From contig NZ_JQNL01000001.1 of assembly GCF_000745235.1 (NCBI RefSeq), positions 3,404,001 through 3,468,000 on the forward strand: a DNA stretch of 64,000 nt, given 5' to 3'. This stretch comes from Luteibacter mycovicinus. GTDB taxonomy: Bacteria > Pseudomonadota > Gammaproteobacteria > Xanthomonadales > Rhodanobacteraceae. The first letter of the stretch is position 1; every line of letters begins with the position of its first letter. The notes under the pieces are model-generated. The model was not told where the DNA came from and did not search any database. It worked only from the letters and a program-made list of their open reading frames with translations. Both the position numbers and the translations under genes were made by a program. Positions 28,408-37,795 of this stretch are shown piece after piece.

Positions 28408-29859
28408 ATGAGCGCACACGACATCCGTTCCGCCACGCGTCCCGATCCGGACCAGCCGTTGGTGGACATCGCCAACTACGTGGCCGACTACCAGATCGAC
28501 TCGCAGGAGGCTTACGACACCGCGCGCTACATGCTTCTCGACTCGCTGGCCTGCTCGGCGCTCGCGATGAAGTTCCCGGATTGCGTCAAGCATCTCGGCC
28601 CGCTGGTTCCCGGCGCCGTGATGCCGGGCGGCACCCGCGTGCCCTTCACCGCGCATGAGCTGGACCCGGTGCAGGCGGCGTTCGCCATCGGCACCCAGAT
28701 CCGCTACCTCGACTTCAACGACACCTGGCTCGCTGCCGAGTGGGGCCACCCCTCGGACAACCTCGGTGCCATTCTCTCGGTCGCCGATTACCTCTCGCGC
28801 AAGGCGGTCAAGGAAGGCGGCAAGCCGCTCACCGTGCGTGACGTGCTGGGCTACGCCATCAAGGCGCACGAGATCCAGGGCTGCTACGCCCTCAGGAACA
28901 GCTTCAACCGCGTCGGCCAGGACCACGTGATCCTCGTGCGCCTGGCGTCCACGGCGGTCGCCACGGCCATGCTGGGCGGCGACAAGGAGCAGATCACCAC
29001 GGCGGTCTCGCACAGCTGGATCGACAACGGGGCCCTGCGCACGTATCGCCACGCTCCGAACACCGGCCCGCGCAAGAGCTGGGCCGCCGGCGATGCCTGC
29101 CGCCGCGCCGTCACGCACGCCATCAACGCGGTTTACCGCAACGTGGTGGGTTACCCGTCGGCGCTCACGGCGAAGACCTGGGGCTTCTACGATGTGGCCT
29201 TCAAGGGCAACGCGTTCGAGTTCGAGCGTCCGTTCGGCAGCTACGTCATGGAGAACGTGCTGTTCAAGATCAGCTTCCCGGCCGAGTTCCACGCTCAGAC
29301 GGCGGTCGAGTGCGCCATGGCGCTGCATGGTCAGGTCGCCGACCGTATCGACCAGATCGAGAAGGTGGTGATCGAGACCCAGGAGGCCGGCGTTCGCATC
29401 ATCGACAAGACGGGCCCTCTGGCCAACTACGCCGACCGCGACCACTGCATCCAGTACATGACCGCCGTGCCGCTGATTTTCGGCCGTCTCACGGCCGACG
29501 ACTACAACGACTCCGTCGCCGCCGATCCCCGCATCGACGCCCTGCGCGACAAAATGACCGTGGTCGAGAATCCGCAGTTTACGAAGGATTATTTCGACCC
29601 TGAAAAGCGCTACATCGGCAATTCGGTGCAGGTTTTCTTCAAGGATGGGTCGAAAACCGAAAAGGTTTCGATCGACTTTCCGATCGGACACCGTAAGCGT
29701 CGCGCCGAAGGCATTCCGGTCCTGCTGAAGAAATTCGAGTCCGCGCTGCGTGCCGAGTGGCCTGCGGAGCGGGTTGAGCGGGTTCTCGAGGTCACTTCGT
29801 CGGCCGAAAAGCTGGACGCGATGCCCATTCACGAGTTCATGACGCTCTTCACGGCTTGA
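28408..29859 (+). CDS. prpD: 2-methylcitrate dehydratase PrpD
   Basis: Dehydrates 2-methylcitrate to 2-methyl-cis-aconitate in propionate breakdown. The 483-residue protein shows the MmgE/PrpD family features LLDSLACSALAM, RYLDFNDTWLAAEWGHPSDN, SHSWIDNGALRTYRHAPNTG, KTWGFYDVAFKG and FPAEFHAQTAVECA. ATG 28408 is preferred; a GTG three codons earlier at 28399 is possible. It completes the pathway begun by prpB and prpC but lies 8.5 kb from them, behind fadH, the amyloid-like operon and the TerC gene. Confidence 0.93.
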   Translation: MSAHDIRSATRPDPDQPLVDIANYVADYQIDSQEAYDTARYMLLDSLACSALAMKFPDCVKHLGPLVPGAVMPGGTRVPFTAHELDPVQAAFAIGTQIRYLDFNDTWLAAEWGHPSDNLGAILSVADYLSRKAVKEGGKPLTVRDVLGYAIKAHEIQGCYALRNSFNRVGQDHVILVRLASTAVATAMLGGDKEQITTAVSHSWIDNGALRTYRHAPNTGPRKSWAAGDACRRAVTHAINAVYRNVVGYPSALTAKTWGFYDVAFKGNAFEFERPFGSYVMENVLFKISFPAEFHAQTAVECAMALHGQVADRIDQIEKVVIETQEAGVRIIDKTGPLANYADRDHCIQYMTAVPLIFGRLTADDYNDSVAADPRIDALRDKMTVVENPQFTKDYFDPEKRYIGNSVQVFFKDGSKTEKVSIDFPIGHRKRRAEGIPVLLKKFESALRAEWPAERVERVLEVTSSAEKLDAMPIHEFMTLFTA

Positions 29860-29900
29860 TAATGGCCGTGACTCAAGTATGAACGGCGGTTTTTAGCACG

Positions 29901-29928
29901 TGTTCAATTGTTTGATTTTTGCTAAACT
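29901..29928 (+). promoter_or_regulatory. Candidate promoter of the OmpA-like gene
   Basis: In an unusually AT-rich stretch, TGTTCA (29901-29906) and TAAACT (29923-29928) are 16 bases apart. This implies a 5' leader of about 120 bases before ATG 30057, in which I see no known riboswitch. Confidence 0.35.
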
Positions 29929-30056
29929 GCCGCCGCCCGTTGAAGGGGTATCAAAGCGAGGGACGGCATGAAGTCCCCGGATTCGATATGAGATTTACGC
30001 GCGATTTCCGTCTGGGGTGGAGCGCGGACGCGAATACCAATAATGAGGAGACACCG

Positions 30057-31154
30057 ATGAAACGTAAGGGCTTGTTTTTGCTGATCGGTTTGGCCCTGGG
30101 CGGCGTGGGTGCCGTTCATGCGCAGGAATCCGCTGACACCGCGGGTAACGGCTATGACGGCCGCTGGTACATCGCACCGACGGTTGGCGGTTACTACAAC
30201 GACACCGACCGCAACACCAACAGCCGCCAGGTTTACTACGGCCTGGGCTTCGGCAAGTTCATCTCGAACAACGCGTCGATCGACATCTTTGCCGATCGCA
30301 CCAAGCGCGATAACGATGGCAACGGCCACTGGTCGAACAACAGCTACGGCGTTGCCGCTCGTTTCTACGCTGGCGCGTGGGACAGCTGGCGTCCGTACCT
30401 GCTGGCTGGCGTGATGGGCTCGTACCACCACAACCCGGCTGACAACGGCTGGTCCCCGGCTGCCGAGCTCGGCGTCGGCGTGTCCAAGACCATCACCGAC
30501 AGCTCCGACTTCCGCGTCGAAGCCGGCTACCGCTACGATTGGGACGACAAGACTGTCGAGTCCGAGAATGGCTACGGTGACTGGTTCCTCGGCTTCTCGA
30601 TCGTCTCGCGCTTCGGCGAGCCGCCGGCAGCTCCCGCTCCGGTTGCCGCTGCTGTCCCGACCGCTCCGGATTGCTCGACGCTCGACAGCGACGGCGACGG
30701 CGTGAACGATTGCGACGACAAGTGCCCGGCCACCCCGGCTGGCACGATCGTCGGTCCGGACGGTTGCCCGCAGAAGGTCGTCATCGACCTGCGCGGCGTC
30801 AACTTCAAGTTCGATCGCCCGAAGAAGGGTGAGACGAACATCGGTCCGACCCTGCAGGAGCCGACCAGCGAATCGCTGGGCGTCCTCGACCAGGCTGTCG
30901 ACACCCTGCAGCGCTACCCGGCCGTCAAGGTCACGGTCGCTGGTTACACGGATAGCGTCGGTAAGGACGCTTACAACCAGGGCCTGTCCGAGCGTCGCGC
31001 GAAGATCGTGTTCGACTACCTGACCTCGCACGGTATCGGTGCGGATCGTCTGGAAGGCCCGATCGGCCACGGCGAGAACAACCCGATCGACACGAACGAC
31101 ACGGCCGAAGGCCGCGCTCGTAACCGTCGCACGGAACTGCAGGTTCAGCAGTAA
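30057..31154 (+). CDS. OmpA-family outer-membrane protein
   Basis: A 365-residue outer-membrane porin-like protein that anchors the membrane to peptidoglycan. A signal peptide (cleavage at VHAQ) is followed by an eight-strand barrel (about residues 35-190), an Ala/Pro hinge, a thrombospondin type 3-like calcium motif DSDGDGVNDCDDKCP with GTIVGPDGCPQ, and a C-terminal OmpA domain with VAGYTDSVGKDAYNQGLSER and ARNRRTELQV, which carries the diaminopimelate-binding Asp and Arg positions. The start follows TGAGGAG at 7-base spacing. Codon use is strongly biased, suggesting high expression. Confidence 0.93.
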   Translation: MKRKGLFLLIGLALGGVGAVHAQESADTAGNGYDGRWYIAPTVGGYYNDTDRNTNSRQVYYGLGFGKFISNNASIDIFADRTKRDNDGNGHWSNNSYGVAARFYAGAWDSWRPYLLAGVMGSYHHNPADNGWSPAAELGVGVSKTITDSSDFRVEAGYRYDWDDKTVESENGYGDWFLGFSIVSRFGEPPAAPAPVAAAVPTAPDCSTLDSDGDGVNDCDDKCPATPAGTIVGPDGCPQKVVIDLRGVNFKFDRPKKGETNIGPTLQEPTSESLGVLDQAVDTLQRYPAVKVTVAGYTDSVGKDAYNQGLSERRAKIVFDYLTSHGIGADRLEGPIGHGENNPIDTNDTAEGRARNRRTELQVQQ

Positions 31155-31182
31155 TCCTTGCAAGATCGGTAACTGTTCCATG

Positions 31183-31214
31183 AAAGAGCCCGGCGAAAGC
31201 CGGGCTCTTTTTTT
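31183..31214 (+). terminator. Intrinsic terminator after the OmpA-like gene
   Basis: A long stem (AAAGAGCCCGGC with GCCGGGCTCTTT) around a GAAA tetraloop followed by T7 or more. The convergent TonB receptor gene ends 10 bases beyond, and the same stem may serve it weakly. Confidence 0.93.
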
Positions 31215-31223
31215 GTGCCTCAC

Positions 31224-33656
31224 TCACCAGGCGTAACGAACCCGCCCGTACCAGTAGGCACCATTGCTCCCGATCGGGGAGATCACGTCGTAAGGAAAAT
31301 TGCCCGCATACGCGATGTCCGGGATCGACCGGTCAGGGTACTGATCGGTGATGTTCTGTCCGCCCAGCGCGATCGACAGTCGGTCGGTCGCATGCCACTC
31401 TGCCTCGGCATCGATCTGCCAGCGCGCGGCGTACGTCTGCTTCGGAACATAGCCATCGCCGAAATCGAACACGCGCGTCGTCGTCCCCTGGCGCGTGGCA
31501 CGCGTCAGCAGCGACCAGCGCGCGCTGTCCCATTTCGCGGTAAATGACCCGCGCTGGCGAGGCGCCGCGTCGGTCAACGTGTTGCGTTCTTCCAGACCGA
31601 AGAGCACGGCGTCTGCGCCTAGTGCGGCAAGTTCTGCAGGCGTGTCGCGGACCTTCCGGATCGACGTACGGTTGTAGCTGTACGTCGCGGTGAGCGTCAG
31701 GTTGCCGCCGTAGACCGGCTGCCGATAGTTGGTCACCAGTTCCGCGCCGCGCGTGCGCGTGTCCACCGCATTGGTGAAAAAGGCGACGCTCTGTACGCCG
31801 GGGACGCCGAAGCGCGTGGCGATGTAGTCCTCGAGGCCATCGGGTGCGATGGTCTCCGACAGCGTGACGCGGTGATCCACGTCGATACGATAGACATCGA
31901 GCGACGCGTCGAAGCGATCCCCGATGCGCGCTGTCAATCCGAGGCTGTAGTTGCGCGATTTCTCCGGCTTGAGATCCTTCGCGCCGAGGCCGCGGGCCAC
32001 CGGATTGTTGACGGAAAGAATCCGTCCCTGCACCAGCGTGCCGTCCGCTCCATAGCCGGTGGACGTCGATTCGAAACCCACCTGGCTCAATGATGGTGCA
32101 CGAAGGTTGTTCGATGCGGCACCACGAATCGCGATTGCATCGGTGATGGCGTATCGCCCGCTCAGCTTTCCCGTCCAGGCGGACCCGAAGTCATCGTAGT
32201 GCTCGTAGCGCGCGGCGGCGTCGGCGAAGAAACGGTCGGTAACGTCGCCGGAGAGGTCGACGTAGGCAGCGCTGACGTTGCGACGCAGGTCCGCCGTGTC
32301 CTGTGGCGTGAGGCCACCGCCGGCCTGGGCTCCCGTCGGGGCACCGACGATGGGTCCGACCGCGTATGAGGCAGGGTCGCCCGCATACGTCTGGAACCCT
32401 TCATGACGAAACTCCGCGCCCGTCGCCAGCGTGAACAGCTTCGAGCCCCATTCGACGGATCGACTGAGATCGAGATTGGCGGTCCCCTGGGTGTTGTCGT
32501 ATTTGCCGATGTTGAAGCGGGTGGGGCTCTCATCGCCGAGCGATACATTGACCGTGTTGCGCAGGTCGTAGTCGAAGGTGTTGCGTCCCCAGGTCAGGCT
32601 GCCGTCGATATCCCATTCGCCCGCGCGGCCACGCGCCCCGGCGGTGAGGTTGACGTCGCGGTTGTAGCCCAGCGACTCCGGACGATACCCATCCGGGTAG
32701 ATCGATGGCACGTTGGCGTCGCTGTCCGGATAGCGAAAGTAGTTGTCGCCGATCGTCCGTCGCTGGGTGTACGTGCCGAAGGCATAGCCACGCACGCTGT
32801 CGCCGAAGGGTAGTTCCGCGTTGAACCAGCCACTGTAGTTTTCGTTGCGCGGGTCGCCCGCGGCGTAGTTACGCCTGCCCTGGAGCGCCAGATTGGCGGG
32901 TGACTGGTTCTCCCACGAGGGGATCTGATCGGGACCGGCGCGGTTGGTCGCCTGACGGTCGTTGCCCTCGAAACCTGCCCGTAAAAAGCCGCCGTCGCCG
33001 CCGAGCTTCGTCCCGGCCTTGGCGCTCACGTAGGCGCTCTGGCCGTCCGTGATGGTGCGATCGCCGGGGCGGAAGTTCGTGTGATACGCGCCGTATGTGG
33101 CGTTGACCTCGCCACCGTCCGGCGAATCGTCCAGGATGATGTTGACCACGCCGGCGATGGCGTCGGAGCCGTACTGCGCGCCGGCGCCGTCGCGCAGCAC
33201 TTCAATGCGCTTGATCGCGCTGATCGGGATCGCGTTGAAGTCGACCGGTGTCGTGCCGCGACCGATCTTGGTGTCGCTGTTGACCAGTGCGGAGGTATGG
33301 AAACGCTTGCCGTTGACCAGTACGAGGACCTGATCCGGGCTCATGCCGCGAAGCTGCGCGGCGCGTACATGGTCCGATCCGCCCGAGTTCGACTGGCGCG
33401 GGAAGTTGAACGAGGGCAGCAGCGTCGCGAGCGCCTGGCCGAGTTCCCCGTTGACCGCGCCCGCGGAACGCAGGTCTTCCGGGGTGAGCACATCGATCGG
33501 CACCGGCGAATCGAGCACGGTGCGATCCTTGGCATGGGTGCCGGTGACCACGACCTGGTCGAGGGTCGACGCGTTGGCGCGGTCGGCTTCCTGCGCGGCG
33601 ACGGGCAGGGCGGCAAGGGCGATGAGAACGGCGGAGGTAAGGCGGGACGGGCGCAT
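31224..33656 (-). CDS. TonB-dependent outer-membrane receptor
   Basis: An 810-residue receptor importing an unidentified ligand across the outer membrane. The signal peptide starts MRPSRLTSAVLIALAALPVA; the TonB-box region is STLDQVVVTGT; the plug domain shows AAQLRGMSPDQVLVLVNGKR, IKRIEVLRDGAGAQYGSDAI and AGVVNIIL; the barrel ends GAYWYGRVRYAW. The motif set fits the large receptors of Xanthomonadales, many of which import oligosaccharides or peptides. No Fur-like box is seen upstream, so iron is not indicated. ATG 33656 is preferred over one seven codons upstream. Confidence 0.9.
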   Translation of the reverse strand: MRPSRLTSAVLIALAALPVAAQEADRANASTLDQVVVTGTHAKDRTVLDSPVPIDVLTPEDLRSAGAVNGELGQALATLLPSFNFPRQSNSGGSDHVRAAQLRGMSPDQVLVLVNGKRFHTSALVNSDTKIGRGTTPVDFNAIPISAIKRIEVLRDGAGAQYGSDAIAGVVNIILDDSPDGGEVNATYGAYHTNFRPGDRTITDGQSAYVSAKAGTKLGGDGGFLRAGFEGNDRQATNRAGPDQIPSWENQSPANLALQGRRNYAAGDPRNENYSGWFNAELPFGDSVRGYAFGTYTQRRTIGDNYFRYPDSDANVPSIYPDGYRPESLGYNRDVNLTAGARGRAGEWDIDGSLTWGRNTFDYDLRNTVNVSLGDESPTRFNIGKYDNTQGTANLDLSRSVEWGSKLFTLATGAEFRHEGFQTYAGDPASYAVGPIVGAPTGAQAGGGLTPQDTADLRRNVSAAYVDLSGDVTDRFFADAAARYEHYDDFGSAWTGKLSGRYAITDAIAIRGAASNNLRAPSLSQVGFESTSTGYGADGTLVQGRILSVNNPVARGLGAKDLKPEKSRNYSLGLTARIGDRFDASLDVYRIDVDHRVTLSETIAPDGLEDYIATRFGVPGVQSVAFFTNAVDTRTRGAELVTNYRQPVYGGNLTLTATYSYNRTSIRKVRDTPAELAALGADAVLFGLEERNTLTDAAPRQRGSFTAKWDSARWSLLTRATRQGTTTRVFDFGDGYVPKQTYAARWQIDAEAEWHATDRLSIALGGQNITDQYPDRSIPDIAYAGNFPYDVISPIGSNGAYWYGRVRYAW

Positions 33657-33958
33657 GGAGGGTCCTGGCGGGCACACGGGGTCGTTGCCGCCGAGGGGCG
33701 GACGACAAGAAGAGGGGGCTGACGGGTTGCGACGTCAGTCGTGCGCGGCGCGGCCCGGGCGACATCGCGGATCGGCCGCGGGGCGGCGGACGACGATGGC
33801 GGGACGGGTTGGGCGCGGGATCACGGCGGGTGGTTCCAGTGGTCGCAGGAACGTGCGAACCTTTCACTATTTGTTGCATTGCGGTGTACGCTGTGTCAAT
33901 AGCTCGGACGCCTAGCCGTATGGACGTCCGTTTCAGAATGCATGTGCAAGGGGTTCTT
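33657..33958. other. Divergent intergenic region
   Basis: About 300 bases between the TonB receptor and the DUF3574 lipoprotein gene. It is GC-rich near the receptor and AT-richer from 33860. A weak candidate promoter for the lipoprotein operon is TTGCAT (33874-33879) and TCAATA (33896-33901), 16 bases apart. I see no gene or repeat in it. Confidence 0.4.
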
Positions 33959-34420
33959 ATGAAGCTGTTCGCCGGTCTGATACTCGCCGTTTCGCTGTCC
34001 ACGGCGGGGTGTGCCAGTCCCGCGCAGCGGGCGCCGGGCGCGGTGAACGCGAGCGCGACGCTCAGTGGTGACCTGGCCCATCCGGATGCGACCACGGGCT
34101 GGGTTCGCACCGAGTTGTACTTCGGTCTCGGGCTGGCGGACGGACGCGATGGCGTCGACGAAGCCGCATGGCGCGCCTTCCTGGACAAGGAAGTAACCCC
34201 GCGTTTCCCCAGCGGCCTCACGGTCATCGATGCCTACGGTCAGTGGCAGGGGAAGCAGCAGTCGCGCCCCGAGCGCCTGCGTTCCAAACTGCTGGTGCTG
34301 CTCTACCGGGACACGCCGGCGCAGCGTGAGGCCGTGGATGCCATTCGCAGCGCCTGGAAGGCAAAGACCGGTGACCAGTCGGTGCTCCGCGTCACCCAGC
34401 CTGCGGATGTGTCGTTCTGA
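33959..34420 (+). CDS. DUF3574 lipoprotein
   Basis: A 153-residue protein with a lipoprotein signal (MKLFAGLILAVSLSTAGC, lipobox STAGC) and a DUF3574 domain recognisable by RTELYFGLGLADG, FLDKEVTPRFPSGLTVIDA and YGQWQG. The family is of unknown function. The TGA stop shares one base with the ATG of the following permease gene, so the two are co-translated. ATG 33959 is chosen because it starts the lipoprotein signal. Confidence 0.85.
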   Translation: MKLFAGLILAVSLSTAGCASPAQRAPGAVNASATLSGDLAHPDATTGWVRTELYFGLGLADGRDGVDEAAWRAFLDKEVTPRFPSGLTVIDAYGQWQGKQQSRPERLRSKLLVLLYRDTPAQREAVDAIRSAWKAKTGDQSVLRVTQPADVSF

Positions 34421-36021
34421 TGGCCACCACGATCGCACCGCGTCGTCGTTTCGGTGGCGGCGACCTCAATGGCGTTCTCGGCCTCGTCGTCGACAATCTC
34501 TCGCTCCTGGCGTTTCTCGCCACGGCACTCATCGGGATCTTCGGTATGCCGGCGGATCTGGTCTTCCGGAAGATGTTCCCGGGTACGGCCTTCGGCGTCC
34601 TGCTGGGCAACCTCGCTTACACCTGGATGGCACGGAGGCTCGCGGCCCGCACGGGTCGAAGTGACGTCACCGCGATGCCGCTTGGCATCGACGCACCGAC
34701 GACCATCGGTATGGCCCTGCTGGTGCTCGGTCCCGCCTTCGCCGGCTACCGTCAGGCCGGTATGGACGTCGCCACCGCCGGTGAGGCGACCTGGCACCTC
34801 GGCATGGCGTCGCTGGTCGTCATGGGCGTGCTGAAGTTCGTGCTGTCGTTCTTCGGCGCGTGGGTGCAGCGTTCGGTCCCCCGTGCCGGCCTGCTCGGCT
34901 CGATCGCCGGTATCGCGCTGGTGCTGATGGGTCTGCTGCCGCTGGTTGAGATTCTTCGTGTGCCGGTGGTGGGCTTCGCCGGGCTTGGCATCGTTCTCTA
35001 TGCGCTTATCGCGAAGCGCCGTCTGCCGTTCGGCCTGCCGGGTGTGCTCGGTGCCTTTGTCGTCGGTGTGGCGCTGTATTACGGGCTCGGCCCGGTCGGG
35101 CTGCTGGGTAGCGGATACCACGCGCCGGCCCCATGGACATGGCGCGTGGGCCTGCCGCTGCCGAGCCTCGGGTTTATCGATGCGCTGCCTGCCACGGTGC
35201 CGTACCTTCCGTTGATCCTGCCGTTCGGCCTGCTGATGGTGGTCGGCGGTATCAACGTGACCGAAAGTGCCCGGGCGGCGGGCGACGACTACGCAACGCG
35301 CGACATTCTTCTGGTGGAAGCCCTGGCTACGCTCGTGGCCGGTGTCTGCGGTGGCGTGGCGCAGACCACGCCGTATATCGGCCAGCCGGCCTACAAGGCG
35401 ATGGGCGCGCGGTGGGGTTACACGCTCGCCACGGGCATGATCATCGGCCTCGGCGGCGTGCTCGGCTACCTGTCCAACCTCGTCGAACTGCTGCCGGTCG
35501 CGGTGCTCGCGCCCATCCTCGTTTTCGTTTCCATCAGCATCACCACGCAGGCCTTCGAAGCGACGCCGCTGCGGTACGCGGGCGCGGTCGTCTTCAGCTT
35601 CTTCCCGCCGATCGCGAGGCTGCTGGCGATCAAGCTGGGCGATCCGACCATCGTCGACCCGGCGCATTTCGGTGCCCTGTTCGCCGATAACGGTCATGGC
35701 ATCTCGGCGATGGCGGTGATCGTGATCCTCGGCAACGGCTTCATCATCACCTCGATGGTCTGGGCGAGTTTTGTCGTGGCGATGATCGATGGGCAGGTGC
35801 GCAAGGCCGCGGGCATCGTGGCGCTGGGCGGTGTATTGACGGCGTTCGGCGTCATCCATTCCGTCGCGCCGATCGGCTCCGTCTACCTGCCGTGGCTGCT
35901 CGACGCCGCGTCGCAGGCGCTGGTATGGCAGTTCGTGGCGGCCTATGGCGCGCTGGCGGCGGTGTTGTTGGCGCTGTCGCTGGGCGGCGAGCAGGCGGCC
36001 TCACGTCCGGTCGCCCGATAG
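34420..36021 (+). CDS. NCS2-like (xanthine/uracil-type) permease
   Basis: A 533-residue inner-membrane transporter with about 13 hydrophobic helices. The layout, with RSDVTAMPLGIDAPTTIGMA near the N-terminal half, GGINVTESARAAGDDYATRD in the middle and GGVAQTTPYIGQPAYKAMGA, resembles the nucleobase/ascorbate (NCS2/AzgA-like) superfamily. The exact purine/pyrimidine signature motifs are not clear, so the substrate remains open. It is coupled to the DUF3574 lipoprotein gene. Confidence 0.72.
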   Translation: MATTIAPRRRFGGGDLNGVLGLVVDNLSLLAFLATALIGIFGMPADLVFRKMFPGTAFGVLLGNLAYTWMARRLAARTGRSDVTAMPLGIDAPTTIGMALLVLGPAFAGYRQAGMDVATAGEATWHLGMASLVVMGVLKFVLSFFGAWVQRSVPRAGLLGSIAGIALVLMGLLPLVEILRVPVVGFAGLGIVLYALIAKRRLPFGLPGVLGAFVVGVALYYGLGPVGLLGSGYHAPAPWTWRVGLPLPSLGFIDALPATVPYLPLILPFGLLMVVGGINVTESARAAGDDYATRDILLVEALATLVAGVCGGVAQTTPYIGQPAYKAMGARWGYTLATGMIIGLGGVLGYLSNLVELLPVAVLAPILVFVSISITTQAFEATPLRYAGAVVFSFFPPIARLLAIKLGDPTIVDPAHFGALFADNGHGISAMAVIVILGNGFIITSMVWASFVVAMIDGQVRKAAGIVALGGVLTAFGVIHSVAPIGSVYLPWLLDAASQALVWQFVAAYGALAAVLLALSLGGEQAASRPVAR

Positions 36022-36098
36022 CGAGGCAAGTCCGCGCAGGCGCTTGAATTGGGCCGTGCGGGCAGCCACCCTTGGGTATTGTCCCAAGGAAAACTCCG

Positions 36099-36629
36099 AT
36101 GTCCCTCTCCGACCTGACTTCGCTCCCCGGTGTCACTGCGACCCCGGACGCCGTCACCCATGGCTACGTGTTCAACCACACGATGATCCGTGTGCGCGAT
36201 CTCAACGTGTCGCTCGACTTCTACACGCGCGTGCTGGGTTTCACCCCGGTGTACAGGCACGTCTACGAGGAAGCCGCGTTCACCATCGTCTACCTGGTGC
36301 TGGTCGGCGATCGCAGCCAGATTCCGGATAACGACGAAGAGCGCAAGCGCTGGGTGCTGGCACAGCCGGGCGTGCTCGAGCTGACGCATAACCATGGCAC
36401 CGAAAAGGATCCAGAGTTCGCCTACCACAATGGCAACAGCGAACCGCGCGGCTTCGGTCACCTGTGCGTGAGCGTACCCGACGTCAACGCCGCATGCGCG
36501 CGTTTCGAAGAGCTCGGCGTCACCTTCCAGAAGCGCCTGAGCGATGGCCGTATGCGTCATATCGCCTTCATCCGCGATCCGGATCAGTACTGGATCGAGA
36601 TCCTTCAGCCCACGCCGCTCGCCGTCTGA
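36099..36629 (+). CDS. gloA: Lactoylglutathione lyase (glyoxalase I)
   Basis: Converts the methylglyoxal-glutathione adduct to S-lactoylglutathione. The 176-residue protein has metal ligands in NHTMIRVRDL (His), VLELTHNHGTE (Glu), FGHLCVSVPD (His) and YWIEILQP (Glu). Its length and the extra loops fit the longer, zinc-type enzymes (human, P. putida) rather than the 135-residue nickel type of E. coli. A small hairpin (CCTTGGG/CCCAAGG, 36070-36089) overlaps its AAGGA site. ATG 36099 is preferred over 36072. Confidence 0.93.
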   Translation: MSLSDLTSLPGVTATPDAVTHGYVFNHTMIRVRDLNVSLDFYTRVLGFTPVYRHVYEEAAFTIVYLVLVGDRSQIPDNDEERKRWVLAQPGVLELTHNHGTEKDPEFAYHNGNSEPRGFGHLCVSVPDVNAACARFEELGVTFQKRLSDGRMRHIAFIRDPDQYWIEILQPTPLAV

Positions 36630-36642
36630 CGAACGCACCCCG

Positions 36643-37299
36643 ATGCCGACGAACCTGCCCCCCATCACCCGCAATCTGCTGATCGCGAACGTCCTCGTCT
36701 TCATCGTGCAGATGCTGCTCGGCGACGACAGCACCATGGCGGTGAGCCGATGGTTCGCGCTGTGGCCGATCGGTCACGACATCGCGGTGGACATGGGGGG
36801 CGGGGATATCGCCGGTCTCGGGTTTCGTGCGTGGCAGCTGGTGACCTACGGCTTCATGCACGGAAGCGTCATGCACATCGTGCTGAACATGTACGCCTTG
36901 TACATGTTCGGCGGGCTGATCGAGCGGGTGATGGGGAAGCGGCGCTTCGTCATCTATTACTTCACGTGCCTGATCGCGGCGGCCGTGGCGCAGCTGGCGG
37001 TGGTGTATTTCTTCGAGCCGGAGAAGATGTTCCCGACGGTGGGTGCCTCGGGCGCGGTGTTCGGTCTGCTTGGCGCGTTCGCGATGTTGTTCCCGCGCGA
37101 GAAGCTGATGTTGATTCCGATTCCTGTGGGCATTCCGGCGTGGCTGTTCGTCACGCTTTACGGTGCGGCCGAGCTGATTTTTGGCGTGACCGGCACGGTG
37201 TCGGGTGTGGCGCATTTCGCCCATCTGGGTGGGCTTTTTGCGGGGCTGGTCCTGCTTTGGGCGTGGGGAGTGAGGCCGCCGCCGCGGCGGGCTTTTTAG
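36643..37299 (+). CDS. Rhomboid-family intramembrane serine protease
   Basis: A 218-residue membrane protease with about six helices. Catalytic Ser136 is in VGASGAVFGLLGA and catalytic His194 in HFAHLGGLFAGL; the conserved HGSVMHIVLNMYALYMFG segment holds the family's HxxxN oxyanion residues. The C-terminus is Arg/Pro-rich. It follows gloA by 13 bases and is probably co-transcribed. The substrate is unknown. Confidence 0.92.
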   Translation: MPTNLPPITRNLLIANVLVFIVQMLLGDDSTMAVSRWFALWPIGHDIAVDMGGGDIAGLGFRAWQLVTYGFMHGSVMHIVLNMYALYMFGGLIERVMGKRRFVIYYFTCLIAAAVAQLAVVYFFEPEKMFPTVGASGAVFGLLGAFAMLFPREKLMLIPIPVGIPAWLFVTLYGAAELIFGVTGTVSGVAHFAHLGGLFAGLVLLWAWGVRPPPRRAF

Positions 37300-37363
37300 G
37301 CTATTGAGGTCGAGGCATGGGCTCCCTTGCGTCGAGGCATGGGCGCCGTTGGGTGCCATTCTC

Positions 37364-37716
37364 GTCGCTAAGTCCTCCTCCGGCCTTCGCCTACGTGCGG
37401 AATCGCTCCGAGAACGACACCCAACGGCACCCTCCGACTCATGAGGTTGCGGGCTGCAAGAGCGAGGATCACAAGCGATAGCACGAGCACGAGCACAAGC
37501 GATAAGCGCGAGCACTAGGCGCGAAGCGGTGCATCGCGCCAATGGATGCGTGGATCGTCGATCGCCGAGCGCTCCGCGGCCTCAGGCTCTGCTCTTCCGT
37601 CAAGTACACGGTCGCGCTGGGAGGGAGTGGTTGGCTGCCGTTCCTGGAGCGCTTCCGCACGAAGGCGAAGGCCGTAGGAGGACTTAGCGACAGGAACGGC
37701 AGCCAACCGCTCCCTC
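37364..37716. repeat. Nested inverted-repeat element
   Basis: In the 496-base gap between the convergent rhomboid and rapA genes, 37364-37411 is an imperfect reverse complement of 37647-37691 (shared core GTCGCTAAGTCCTCCT and GGCCTTCGCC). A second, tighter inverted repeat, 37621-37646 with 37691-37716 (about 25 of 26 bases pair), encloses the latter arm. A short direct repeat GTCGAGGCATGGGC (around 37310 and 37331) and GAGCAC/GCGATAAGCGCGAGCAC repeats lie to its left. No protein gene is present in the gap. Confidence 0.85.
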
Positions 37717-37795
37717 GCCCCACGGCGCCCGCCCCAACGCGATGGCGAAGCCGAGCCCCCCGCAGTGAACCTGCGAAGGACCGGCACAGACGCAC

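Noticed and set aside
27439..29832. A 797-codon open frame on the minus strand through terC and across prpD.
   Set aside because: Only its last 225 codons match a family (TerC). The rest is antisense to prpD and crosses the riboswitch; it stays open because of GC-rich codon bias.
31183..31214. Strong shared terminator for the TonB receptor gene.
   Set aside because: The minus-strand side is followed by TTTCATGG rather than a T run, so it is assigned mainly to the OmpA-like gene.
36070..36089. Hairpin before gloA as a terminator for the permease gene.
   Set aside because: It has no T tract, and the stem includes the gloA ribosome site, so it is noted only as a possible translational element.
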